Positions 16,136 through 23,746 of a stretch of 64,000 nt of DNA are shown here, in pieces; the stretch's first letter is position 1; every line of letters starts with the position of its first letter. The DNA is from Symbiobacterium terraclitae. GTDB lineage: Bacteria > Bacillota > Sulfobacillia > Symbiobacteriales > Symbiobacteriaceae. The notes beneath the pieces are model-generated. The model had not been told where the DNA came from, made no database searches, and saw only the letters and a list, made by a program, of their open reading frames with translations. Position numbers and translations under genes: made by a program. The DNA lies in contig NZ_JAGGLG010000014.1 of NCBI RefSeq assembly GCF_017874315.1, positions 1 through 64,000 of the forward strand, written 5' to 3'.

Positions 16136-17020
16136 TCAGTGGTGGTGATGGTGGTGGTGTGACCCGGCGTTCTGGCGGGACTGGATCAGCCGGGCCACCC
16201 GCTTCTCGTCGGATTCGAGGTAGCAGTTGGTGCAGTACCGGTCTTCCTGGTCCTGAAAGCGGGGCAGTGTGTACCTGAGGCAGCAGTGCGCCTGCACGAC
16301 GATCTCCTCGGTCTTGCCGTCCACGGTGTACTGGAGCCTCCGGGGCATGCGGCGGACCGGGAAGGAGCGGCCTTCGACCGCCTGCGCCCACAGTGCCCAT
16401 GCGGCGTCGAGTCCCAGCCCGGTGCGTCCGGCGGCGAGGAACCCTGTGGCGAGGAAGTCCAGCAGGATGCCCCAGCCGGCGGCACGGGTGATGAGGCCCC
16501 TGGACACCAGGGCTTCCATCAGCGGCTCGGCCAGGCCGGATACCTCAGCGAAGAGGGCGTCGGCCAGGGTGGAGCGGGCTGGTATCGTCTCCAGGCCGGG
16601 GGTGCCTGCGGCAGGATCCTCGGGGGCGACCAGCGCCCGTGGCTCAAGGAGTCGCATGGCGGGGCGGCGGCCGGTACGGTCGCCATTGCGCAGGGCGATG
16701 TTGCCGCGCAGCCGGACCACGCGCCCGTCGGCGGCGTAGATGTAGCCTGCGAGCACCAGGGGAAGGAAGTGGACGATCCGGAACAGGCGGGTGCCGATGA
16801 ACGGCGGCGGGCCCCCGAAGTCGCCGGAGATCTGCTCCAGCAGCCGGTCTCTGAACGACGGCTCGTCCAGGGCCTCGTAGCGGTACCAGCCGTCGCTCTG
16901 ACCGGGGTCACCCCAGCTGACCTCCGCCCACTTGTTGAGGGCGGCGACCTGCTGGATGGACGGGATCAGGGGCGAGTCCGTCCAGATGCTGCAGTGGGCG
17001 GGACCGGGTTCATCCTGCAT
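16136..17020 (-). CDS. FhuF-like ferric-siderophore reductase with a natural His7 tail
   Basis: A 294-residue protein whose C-terminal region carries CC-x15-C-x2-C (CCLRYT...YCTNCYLES), resembling the [2Fe-2S] motif of FhuF-type ferric-siderophore reductases; the N-terminal 230 residues are the matching FhuF-like alpha domain. It is the first gene of the iron operon, directly behind a perfect Fur box, which fits reductive release of iron in the cytosol. The protein ends in seven consecutive His (SHHHHHHH), encoded by alternating CAC and CAT codons. The tail could hold metal. The FhuF call rests on the Cys motif and context. Confidence 0.8.
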   Translation of the reverse strand: MQDEPGPAHCSIWTDSPLIPSIQQVAALNKWAEVSWGDPGQSDGWYRYEALDEPSFRDRLLEQISGDFGGPPPFIGTRLFRIVHFLPLVLAGYIYAADGRVVRLRGNIALRNGDRTGRRPAMRLLEPRALVAPEDPAAGTPGLETIPARSTLADALFAEVSGLAEPLMEALVSRGLITRAAGWGILLDFLATGFLAAGRTGLGLDAAWALWAQAVEGRSFPVRRMPRRLQYTVDGKTEEIVVQAHCCLRYTLPRFQDQEDRYCTNCYLESDEKRVARLIQSRQNAGSHHHHHHH

Positions 17021-17062
17021 GCACGGATCCCCCCAGGTTCGCCGGCTCCTGGCCGGTATATG

Positions 17063-17077
17063 TGATAATGATTATCA
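17063..17077. promoter_or_regulatory. Fur box
   Basis: TGATAATGATTATCA is a perfect 7-1-7 inverted repeat and equals the Bacillus Fur-box core TGATAATnATTATCA. It lies 43 bases upstream of the FhuF-like start, and so should repress the whole uptake operon when iron is plentiful. Confidence 0.93.
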
Positions 17078-17290
17078 GTACCATTGGCAGTCTAGCGGCT
17101 GCAGTGGCTGCGCGTCAATAGGCTATCTCAGCTACCTGTGCCTGTTCGGGATCGGGCCATCGCCCGATCCGACCCGGGGGGACAAAAGTCGCCCGCCTGG
17201 CGCCGGGTGGCCAGACGGGCTGTGTCTCTGAGGTGTGCGGTGGGCGGGAGCCACGGGGCCAGGGCTCCGTGGGGGCGGGCCTGCGGGCGG

Positions 17291-17456
17291 GCATAGGTTC
17301 TGTTCGTGCTGACTGTTGATGGGGCCCCTCGGGGGGCATAGGTTCTGTTCGTGCTGACTGTTGATGGGGCCCCTCGGGGAGCGTAGGTTCTGTTCGTGTT
17401 CGCTGTTGACGGGGTTCGGGTCGGACATCGGATCTGTTCTGGCTCAGTGTTGACCG
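17291..17456 (-). repeat. 45-bp tandem array of the AACAGT...GAACAG motif, 4 copies
   Basis: Four direct copies at a 45-base period. Each reads on the minus strand as ATCAACAGTCAGCACGAACA plus GAACC, separated on the plus strand by GGGGCCCCTCGGGG-like GC palindromes. Copy 4 is diverged. The array lies head-to-head with the six-copy array at 17.65-18.26 kb, which carries the same motif on the plus strand. Open frames through it are repetitive and not genes. Confidence 0.9.
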
Positions 17457-17651
17457 TGGAAGTGGAGGGGCGTAAGGGTTGATTGCCCCGGCGATCTCGG
17501 GCTGGGAGGTCGTGCGGGTGTCGGCGTGCACAGGGCCTGCTCGGGCTAACTACAGTGCGCCTCTGTAGGGTTGACCACTGCGTGCCGTTCCCGGGTTGAC
17601 CGGTGGAGGGGACCGGTCGGGCCAAGGTTCTGCCTGTGCTGCTCAGTGGGC

Positions 17652-18262
17652 GATCAACAGTGAAGTAGAACAGAATGGAGGACTGGGGCGGATCTCGGGG
17701 GGGGGAGGGGGGCAGTGCCCGACCTCCGACCGTGCGGCCGCCGTCCCACTCGTAAGGGTGACGCTCACCGTGCGATCAACAGTCAAGCAGAACAGAACGG
17801 ATGTCTGGCGGCGGCCCCCCGGGCAGCGGCCGACCTCCGTCCGTGCGGCCGCCGTCCCACTCGTACGGGTGACCGTCAGCAAGCGATCAACAGTGAACTA
17901 GAACAGAACGAATGTCTGGCGGCGCCCCCCCGGGGCAGCGGCCGACCACCGACCGTGCGGGCGCCGTCCCACTCGTACGGGTGACCGTCAGCAGGCGATC
18001 AACAGTCAAGTAGAACAGAACGAATGTCTGGCGGCCGCCCCCCGGGCAGCGGCCGACCTCCGTCCGTGCGGTTGCCATCCCACTCGTACGGGTGACCGTC
18101 AGCAGGCGATCAACAGTCAAGTAGAACAGAACGAATGTCTGGCGGCGCCCCCCCGGGGCAGCGGCCGACCACCGACCATGCGGCCGCCGTCCCACTCGTA
18201 CGGGGGACCGTCAGCAGGCGATCAACAGTCAAGCAGAACAGAACGAATGTCTGGCGGCGGCC
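17652..18262 (+). repeat. 111-bp tandem array of the AACAGT...GAACAG motif, 6 copies
   Basis: Motif starts lie at 17652, 17774, 17885, 17997, 18108 and 18220, giving spacings of 122, 111, 112, 111 and 112. Each unit begins GATCAACAGTCAAGTAGAAC, then AGAACGAATGTCTGGC, a C/G run, and a conserved tail with CCCACTCGTACGGGTGACCG. The array ends about 70 bases before a small membrane-peptide gene. It may be a protein-binding or replication-slippage array; no coding signal. Confidence 0.93.
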
Positions 18263-18333
18263 CCCCGGGGGCAGTTGCCGGCCGAAGGGCTCCGGACCCC
18301 GGCCGTCGTCCTACCTCATGTGGAGGGATGGAG

Positions 18334-18528
18334 ATGCTGACCTTTCTCCTGTGGATTCTGCTGCTGGTGATTGCCCCGCCCCTGGCCCTCCTGGCGCTCG
18401 TGCTCTACCCGCTGGTCTGGCTGCTGCTGTTGCCGTTCCGCATCGTGGGCATCGCCGTGGACGGCGTTCTGAAGCTGATCTGGGCCGTGGTGACGTTGCC
18501 CGCGCGAGTGTTGGGCTGGCGGGGGTGA
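18334..18528 (+). CDS. Small hydrophobic membrane peptide
   Basis: A 64-residue, strongly hydrophobic protein with two predicted membrane helices separated by a short turn (LLLPFRIVGIAVDGV), ending GWRG. GGAGGG at 18322-18327 is six bases from ATG 18334; the ATG at 18328 abuts the site and is too close. No family recognised. It directly follows the six-copy motif array, which could regulate it, and precedes a 38-bp repeat array. Confidence 0.65.
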   Translation: MLTFLLWILLLVIAPPLALLALVLYPLVWLLLLPFRIVGIAVDGVLKLIWAVVTLPARVLGWRG

Positions 18529-18619
18529 CGTCCACGGACGCGGCGGCTCCTCGGCCCGTGCGGAAGCCGCATAAACGAAAGAGCGCCCCGCCGCCCGGTC
18601 GGGGCAGGACGCCGCGTGC

Positions 18620-18940
18620 CGCCCAGCAGGAACGGAGGGGATCCCGTGCCGTATGCCGCCCGCAGGAAGCGGAGGGGGTCCCGTGCCGTTTGCCGACCCC
18701 CAGGAAGCGGAGGGAGCCCGCACCGTTTGCCGCCCCCAGGAAGCGGAGGGGATCCCGCACCGTTTGCCGACCCCCAGTAAGCGGAGGGAGTTCAGCACCG
18801 TTTGCCGACCCCCAGTAAGCGGAGGGAGTTCAGCACCGTTTACCGACCTCCAGGAAGCGGAACACGTCACGTACCACCTACCTACCTGCAGGAAGCAGAG
18901 GGCGTCACGCACCGCGTGCCGACCCGCAAGTGGATGGCGT
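18620..18940. repeat. Degenerate 38-bp tandem repeat, about eight copies
   Basis: Copies of CAGGAAGCGGAGGG followed by a variable stretch and CACCGTTTGCCGACCCC recur with CAG at 18663, 18701, 18737, 18775, 18813, 18851 and 18889, a 36-38-base period. Copies diverge towards both ends. It lies between the small membrane peptide and the ABC exporter genes. Confidence 0.88.
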
Positions 18941-19051
18941 GACGTGCCACTTGGCGCGCTGATCCCGCAAGGGGGAGTTTACGCACAGCAGGTGTTCTGT
19001 TGAATAGGGCAAAATAGATACGGAAGTCAACATTGGGAGGAGTGAAGGGCT

Positions 19052-19990
19052 TTGGCCGTGCCGGCCTACGAGGTCAGGAACCTGGTGAAACGATACGCCC
19101 CTGACCTGCCACCTGCCAACGACGGGCTTTCGTTAGACATTTACCAAGGCGAGATCTTCGGCCTCCTTGGCCCCAACGGCGCTGGCAAGACGACCCTCGT
19201 CCGTCAGCTGACCGGCCTGACCCGGCCCACCTCGGGCACCATCCGCCTGTTCGGCCACGACGTCGTGGCCGATCCGTCGCTGATTCACCACTGGGTCGCC
19301 CTCCAGCCGCAGGGGCTGGCCCTTCCCAGCCAGGAGATGCCCCGCGAGCTGCTCGTGTTGACGGGGCAGCTGCGGGGCATGACTGTTGCTGCCGCCCGGA
19401 AGCAGGCGGACGAGCTGATCGAGGCCTTCAATCTCGGTGGTAAGCTGAAGGTGCCGTTTCACCGCCTGTCCGGCGGGCAGAGGCGGCTGATCTCCATCGC
19501 CCTGGCCCTGATGGGGGACCGGCCGGTGCTGGTCTTCGACGAGCCCACCAATGACCTGGACCCGGAGGTGCGGCGGGTCGTCTGGCAGCGCATCCAGGAG
19601 GGGGCGCGCGGGGGACGGACCGTGATCCTGGTCACCCACAACGTGGTCGAGGCGGAGACCGTCCTGGACCGGGTGGCCATCGTGCGGCGGGGGCAGATCC
19701 TCGCCCTGGGCACCCCCGGCGAACTCAAGGGACGGGTGGCCGGGAACGTCCGGCTGGAGCTCCTCTTCCGGCCGGGCGGCGACGAGCAGGCGGCCGGGTG
19801 GCTGCTGGAGCGGTCGGCCATCCCGATGGGGGCCCGGCGCTACGCCGTCATCGTCCCGCGGCCGCAGGCGGCGGAGGCCATATCCGACGTCCTGCCCCGG
19901 CTGGAGTTGCTGGACGACTTCCGGATCGTCACGCCCAACCTCGAGGACGTCTACCTGGAGCTGAGCGGGGGTGAGTCTATTGGCAGCTGA
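19052..19990 (+). CDS. ABC exporter ATP-binding protein
   Basis: A 312-residue ABC-2-type exporter ATPase. Walker A GPNGAGKTT, Q-loop WVALQPQGLALP, signature LSGGQRRLISIALALMGD, Walker B VLVFDEPTNDLDPE, switch region LVTHNVVEAE, and a C-terminal extension ending PRLELLDDFRIVTPNLEDVY typical of daunorubicin-type (DrrA) ATPases. It starts with TTG at 19052, behind GGGAGGAGTG. The permease gene overlaps its end by 20 bases. With that gene it forms a complete two-component exporter. Confidence 0.93.
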   Translation: MAVPAYEVRNLVKRYAPDLPPANDGLSLDIYQGEIFGLLGPNGAGKTTLVRQLTGLTRPTSGTIRLFGHDVVADPSLIHHWVALQPQGLALPSQEMPRELLVLTGQLRGMTVAAARKQADELIEAFNLGGKLKVPFHRLSGGQRRLISIALALMGDRPVLVFDEPTNDLDPEVRRVVWQRIQEGARGGRTVILVTHNVVEAETVLDRVAIVRRGQILALGTPGELKGRVAGNVRLELLFRPGGDEQAAGWLLERSAIPMGARRYAVIVPRPQAAEAISDVLPRLELLDDFRIVTPNLEDVYLELSGGESIGS

Positions 19991-20771
19991 CGCCGTCACG
20001 AGGGAGGAAACCCGGGCCAAGCCGCGGTACGCGCTGTCCTGGGCGCAGCAGTTCCGGCTCCTGTTCCGCCTCCAGTTCTCCGACTACCGGGCGAGCCTGC
20101 CGTTCTTCATCCTGTTCAGCATCCTGATGCCCGTGGGCTTCCTGTACGTGTTCGGCAGCAACGCGGCCAGGCCGGGCGCGGACGCCAGCTGGTTCCTCGC
20201 CGGCAACGTGGTGGTGTCGGTCTGCTTCGGCGCCAGCTCCTTCGCGATCGCCAGGGTGGCCTGGCTCCGCATCCGGCATGAGATGGACTTCTACGGCACG
20301 CTGCCGGTGAAGCGCACCGCCTTTCTGGCCACGCTCTTCTGCCTGGGTCAGATGTCGGCGCTGCCGGGCATGGTGAGCAGCCTGCTCGTGGGCAGCTGGA
20401 TGCTGGGGATTCCGCTGCAGAATACCCTGGCGGCGGTGCCGCTGACGCTCCTCGCCGCGGCCAGCCTGACGCTGGTGGGCGCGGGCATCGGCGGCCTGTG
20501 CCGGACCCAGGCCGAGGTGAACCTGTACAGCAACCTGGTCGTCATCGTGGTGACCTTCCTGTCGCCGGTGCTGGTGCCGGTGGACCGGATGCCCGCGCTG
20601 TTGCGGGTGACGTCCTACCTGCTCCCGCCCGGGCAGGCAGCCATGGCGATCACCGACTCGCTGCATGGCGACTACGGCCCGCGGTTCTGGACCTTCTTCG
20701 CACTGCTCTGTCTCTGGCTGCTGGCCGCCGGCATCCTGGTGGTCAAGAAGCTGGACTGGCGGGCTGACTGA
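19971..20771 (+). CDS. ABC-2-type exporter permease
   Basis: A 266-residue permease with six membrane spans and the ABC-2 pattern (LPFFILFSILMPVGFLYVFG at span 1; VVIVVTFLSPVLVPVDRMPA near span 5). Starts with GTG inside the ATPase gene, so coupled to it. Partner of the preceding DrrA-type ATPase; substrate (drug, lipid or polysaccharide) unknown. Followed directly by a 100-bp tandem repeat array. Confidence 0.92.
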   Translation: MSLLAADAVTREETRAKPRYALSWAQQFRLLFRLQFSDYRASLPFFILFSILMPVGFLYVFGSNAARPGADASWFLAGNVVVSVCFGASSFAIARVAWLRIRHEMDFYGTLPVKRTAFLATLFCLGQMSALPGMVSSLLVGSWMLGIPLQNTLAAVPLTLLAAASLTLVGAGIGGLCRTQAEVNLYSNLVVIVVTFLSPVLVPVDRMPALLRVTSYLLPPGQAAMAITDSLHGDYGPRFWTFFALLCLWLLAAGILVVKKLDWRAD

Positions 20772-21215
20772 GGGTGTGGGGGCTTTCGGCGCCCGAGCAT
20801 CTGGACCGGCAGGCTGAGTGAGGGTGTGAGGGCTTCCGGCTCGAGAGCGCCTGGTCTGGCGAGCTGACCGAGGGTGTGGAGGCTTCCGGCGCCCGAGCAT
20901 CTGGACCGGCAGGCTGAGTGAGGGTGTGAGGGCTTCCGGCTCGAGAGCGCCTGGTCTGGCGGGCTGACCGAGGGTGTGGAGGCTTCCGGCGCCCGAGCAT
21001 CTGGACCGGCAGGCTGAGTGAGGGTGTGAGGGCTTTCGGCTCGAGAGCGCCTGGTCCGGCGAGCTGACCGAGGGTGTGGGGGCTTCCGGCGCCCGAGCAT
21101 CTGGACCGGCAGGCTGAGTGAGGGTGTGAGGGCTTCCGGCTCGAGAGCGCCTGGTCCGGCGGCTGACCGAGGGTGTGGAGGCTTCCGGCGCCCGAGCGCT
21201 CGGACCTGCGGGCTG
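20772..21215. repeat. 100-bp tandem repeat array, about 4.4 copies
   Basis: The marker GCCCGAGCAT recurs at 20791, 20891, 20991 and 21091, an exact 100-base period, with a diverged copy at about 21190. Each unit consists of two related 50-base halves sharing AGGGTGTG-GGCTTCCGGC. Copies are almost identical, suggesting recent expansion. Long antisense frames across it are periodic artefacts. Confidence 0.95.
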
Positions 21216-21261
21216 ATGGCGGGGTGAGCCAGCGGCGCGGAGGTAACCCGGCGGTGCGCGC

Positions 21262-21807
21262 TCACGGAGTCCTGCGGAAGAGGCCCGGGTACTCAATGAC
21301 CAGACCGTCGGCATCCACGGTGAGCACGGCGGCGAAGCCGGTCTCCAGCGCCTCGTAGCGGTAGCGACCGTCGCCCAGGTTCGTGTACCGCTGCCGCACG
21401 GGCCGGACGTTCAGCCCGGGCGACTGGATATAGACCACGCGGATCTCAGCGGACTCGCCCGCGGCCAGCTGCAGCCGGCGGATGGGCAGCGTGTTGGTGA
21501 AGGGCGTGACGGAGATGTCCACGTCGGTGCAGCCTGCCAGCGCGGGCAAGGTGACGCCGTCCCCGTCCCGCCAGGTGCCGTCTGGCTCCCGAAGCAGGTC
21601 GACCCGTCCGTCCCGGTCCTGGACGGCCACCCGCCTGACCTGCCAGGCGGGGTCCAGCTCCAGGTGATAGGAGACGCGCGCCGACTCGCCGGCGCGTCCG
21701 CCCTCCACCACGGAGTCCGCGCTGATGACCCCGTCCTCGGTGTGGAGGACGAGTTCCTCCGTCCCCGGTGATACCAGCGCTGCCCATCGCAGCAAACGCT
21801 TCATCAC
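21262..21807 (-). CDS. Putative glycolipid-binding (DUF1089) family protein
   Basis: A 181-residue protein matching the putative glycolipid-binding family: start LLRWAALVSPGTEELVLHTE, centre VSYHLELDPAWQVRRVAV, VDISVTPFTNTLPIRRL, and the ending QRYTNLGDGRYRYEALETGF. Family members are all-beta, usually 180-200 residues. Biochemical function is poorly known. Divergent from the acetyltransferase gene. A 45-base segment of its 3' end recurs at 22994-23038. Confidence 0.85.
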   Translation of the reverse strand: MMKRLLRWAALVSPGTEELVLHTEDGVISADSVVEGGRAGESARVSYHLELDPAWQVRRVAVQDRDGRVDLLREPDGTWRDGDGVTLPALAGCTDVDISVTPFTNTLPIRRLQLAAGESAEIRVVYIQSPGLNVRPVRQRYTNLGDGRYRYEALETGFAAVLTVDADGLVIEYPGLFRRTP

Positions 21808-21866
21808 GATCCCCCCTGTTGCCGATCTGAATCGAACGCTGAACAGGACCTCGCCGGGAGGTTGCT

Positions 21867-22742
21867 ATGGAGCTCCACCTTGCTCGCCGCCTCGAGCGGT
21901 TCCGGGCCGCCCTGCAGGTCTCCTTCGCCCGCACCTGCGCCCGCATCTATCCCGACGCTTCCCCGGCCTGGGAGGATGCGGCCGGAGGCTGGGCTGTCTA
22001 CACCCACGAGGGCACGCCGGTCAACCGGGCCATAGGGATGGGCCTGGACGGTCCGGTGACCGCCGCCGTTCTGGACCGGGTGGAGTCCTTCTACTTCGAC
22101 CGGGGTGCGCCGTGCCAGGTGGACGTGACCCCCTTCACCCACCCGTCCCTCCTCGCCCTGCTGGAGCAGCGGGGATACCGGCGGAGCCTTTCGCTCCACA
22201 TGCTGTACTGTCATCTCCCCGGGGGCGGGAAACCGGTTGACGTGCCCGGGGAGCAGGGTCGGGCTCCAGGGAGGTCGGCCGCTGACGGCATCGCGGTAGA
22301 GGCGGTGCCGGCGGAGCCCGATGCCCTTACGGCTTGGGTGGACCTTGTGACCGCCGCCTTCGGCTACGCGGTGCCGCCGGGGGCGGTGAACCTGATCCGC
22401 ATCAGCGCCTTCCAGCCGGAGACCACCGCCTTCCTGGCCCGGGTCGACGGGCGGCCCGCAGGGGGAGGCGTCCTCCAGGTGATCGGGCCGGACGCCTACC
22501 TGGGCTCCACAGCGGTCCTGCCGGCGTTGCGGCACCGGGGGGTCCACGCCACCCTGCTGCGGACCCGCCTGGCGGCTGCCGCCCGTGCGGGTTGTACCCT
22601 CGCACAGGCGCAGACCGAGCCCGGGAGCGCGTCGGAGCGGAACCTGCTGCGGGCGGGGTTTCGTGTGGCGTACCCGCGGACGACCATGGTGCGCGCGTGC
22701 CCGCAAAGCGCAGCGAGATGCCCGGGTCCTCCCCGGCGCTAA
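21867..22742 (+). CDS. GNAT-family acetyltransferase
   Basis: A 291-residue protein. The C-terminal half is a GNAT fold (RVDGRPAGGGVLQVIGPDAY; GSTAVLPALRHRGVHATLLR with the acetyl-CoA-binding RHRG-type loop; AGCTLAQAQTEPGSASERNL). The N-terminal 120 residues are a second, more degenerate GNAT-like half, as in tandem GNAT proteins. Substrate unknown. GGGAGG precedes ATG 21867. The last about 20 residues are Cys/Pro/Arg-rich and atypical. A strong terminator follows. Confidence 0.85.
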   Translation: MELHLARRLERFRAALQVSFARTCARIYPDASPAWEDAAGGWAVYTHEGTPVNRAIGMGLDGPVTAAVLDRVESFYFDRGAPCQVDVTPFTHPSLLALLEQRGYRRSLSLHMLYCHLPGGGKPVDVPGEQGRAPGRSAADGIAVEAVPAEPDALTAWVDLVTAAFGYAVPPGAVNLIRISAFQPETTAFLARVDGRPAGGGVLQVIGPDAYLGSTAVLPALRHRGVHATLLRTRLAAAARAGCTLAQAQTEPGSASERNLLRAGFRVAYPRTTMVRACPQSAARCPGPPRR

Positions 22743-22773
22743 CCTGATGCCGGGCTGTGACCGTTGGTTCAAG

Positions 22774-22807
22774 GAGGGCTCCTGCACGGCGGCGTGCAGG
22801 AGCCCTC
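22774..22807 (+). terminator. Terminator hairpin after the acetyltransferase gene
   Basis: A perfect 15-bp stem GAGGGCTCCTGCACG / CGTGCAGGAGCCCTC with a 4-base loop, 31 bases downstream of the stop. No T-run follows. Confidence 0.78.
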
Positions 22808-22993
22808 AGTCCAGACGGGCCACCGGGGCCGGCAACCCACACGGCTTCGGGGTTTTCTACGGGTCCGGGCAGGACAGGAGGGTACCTGGTGTACAGGGAT
22901 GTGACGCAGGACCTCAACTGGCGGGCCGAATGAGGCGTGGCCCCTGCTCAAGCGACGCGGTGGAACAGGCCAGGTTACCCCAACCGACCCGCC

Positions 22994-23038
22994 GGCATCC
23001 ACGGTGAGCACGGCGGTGAAGCCGGTCGCCAGCACCTC
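22994..23038 (-). pseudogene. Remnant of a duplicated DUF1089 gene 3' end
   Basis: This 45-base stretch equals 21310-21354 of the glycolipid-binding-like gene at 42 of 45 positions, in the same orientation. It encodes LATGFTAVLTVDAGG against LETGFAAVLTVDADG in the intact gene. The rest of the region (22808-22993) keeps no other recognisable part, so it is a decayed duplicate. Confidence 0.75.
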
Positions 23039-23041
23039 AGT

Positions 23042-23653
23042 CTATCTGGTGAGGTACACCCACAACCCGAGCACGATGGGACCGACCAGGAAGACCAGGA
23101 TCGACCAAAATGCAAGGGATCTTCTTTCCCTTTCCTGGCGGTGGAGCCACGCCTCGCGCGCACGCGCCTGGAGGTCCTGTCTGGTGGCCTGGTCCTGAAG
23201 GCTCGCCACGGCCTCGTTACTGAACTGGCCCGCTGCGCCGTGCAGGCCGGTCGCCGGTGCAGGCGCAGGTCCGGTCCACACTTCGAAGGCCATGTCGTGT
23301 GCGGCGGCGTACTCTGCGGCGGCATGGAACTTCGCCTGGCTGGCCGGGTCCGATTCCGTCTGACGTGCCTTCACCTCAACCAGGACCTTTCGCCCGTCGT
23401 CATAGTGCACCAGGAGGGTAGGTGTGAAGTAGTACACCTGTTGCCCGAGACGATACGGGATGCGCAGCGGCCGGATCTCGAAGGAGACGACGGCCCTGTT
23501 CCGGACGAGCGCGCGGAAGATCCGCTCCTCCAGCGGCGACTGGCAAGTACCTGCGCCGCCGGGAATCTTCTGCGCGCGAAACTGGAAAGGGTACACTCTT
23601 CCGTGGCCCGTCGACCCGCCGCCTACGTTGTGGACGCCGCCTGTCAGGTGCAC
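23042..23653 (-). CDS. TnsA-like endonuclease-fold protein with a C-terminal membrane helix
   Basis: A 203-residue protein. Residues about 40-120 resemble the PD-(D/E)XK fold of TnsA-type endonucleases: SPLEERIFRAL, IRPLRIPYRLGQQVYYFTPT, then VHYDDGRKVLVEVKARQTES with the E-x-K pair. The catalytic Asp expected in the PD-F-L-V position appears as Thr (FTPTLLV), so activity is doubtful. Residues 180-200 form one hydrophobic helix (FWSILVFLVGPIVLGLWVYL). GTG 23653 is a guess supported by AGGGGTG upstream. There are no Tn7 partner genes nearby. Confidence 0.6.
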   Translation of the reverse strand: MHLTGGVHNVGGGSTGHGRVYPFQFRAQKIPGGAGTCQSPLEERIFRALVRNRAVVSFEIRPLRIPYRLGQQVYYFTPTLLVHYDDGRKVLVEVKARQTESDPASQAKFHAAAEYAAAHDMAFEVWTGPAPAPATGLHGAAGQFSNEAVASLQDQATRQDLQARAREAWLHRQERERRSLAFWSILVFLVGPIVLGLWVYLTR

Positions 23654-23746
23654 TGGTCATTCACCCCTTGCCATAGCCAGCTTCGGTGTACGTTGGTCCG
23701 GTTCCTGTTGGGATGGCCGCCCTCCCGCGGCAGCGAGGGTCGGGCG

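Noticed and set aside
17115-17531. 138-residue minus-strand frame with repeated HQQSARTEPMPPEGP
   Set aside because: Produced by the 45-base tandem repeat; no ribosome site and no non-repetitive core.
17291-18262. CRISPR array
   Set aside because: Repeats are of constant period with conserved filler in place of unique spacers, and no cas genes are in the window.
20672-21314. Minus-strand frames encoding repeated SLHTLGQ/HPHSACRS units
   Set aside because: Direct translation of the 100-bp repeat; frames differ only by repeat register.
23042-23653. Tn7-like transposon end
   Set aside because: No TnsB, TnsC or TniQ genes and no terminal repeats around the TnsA-like gene.
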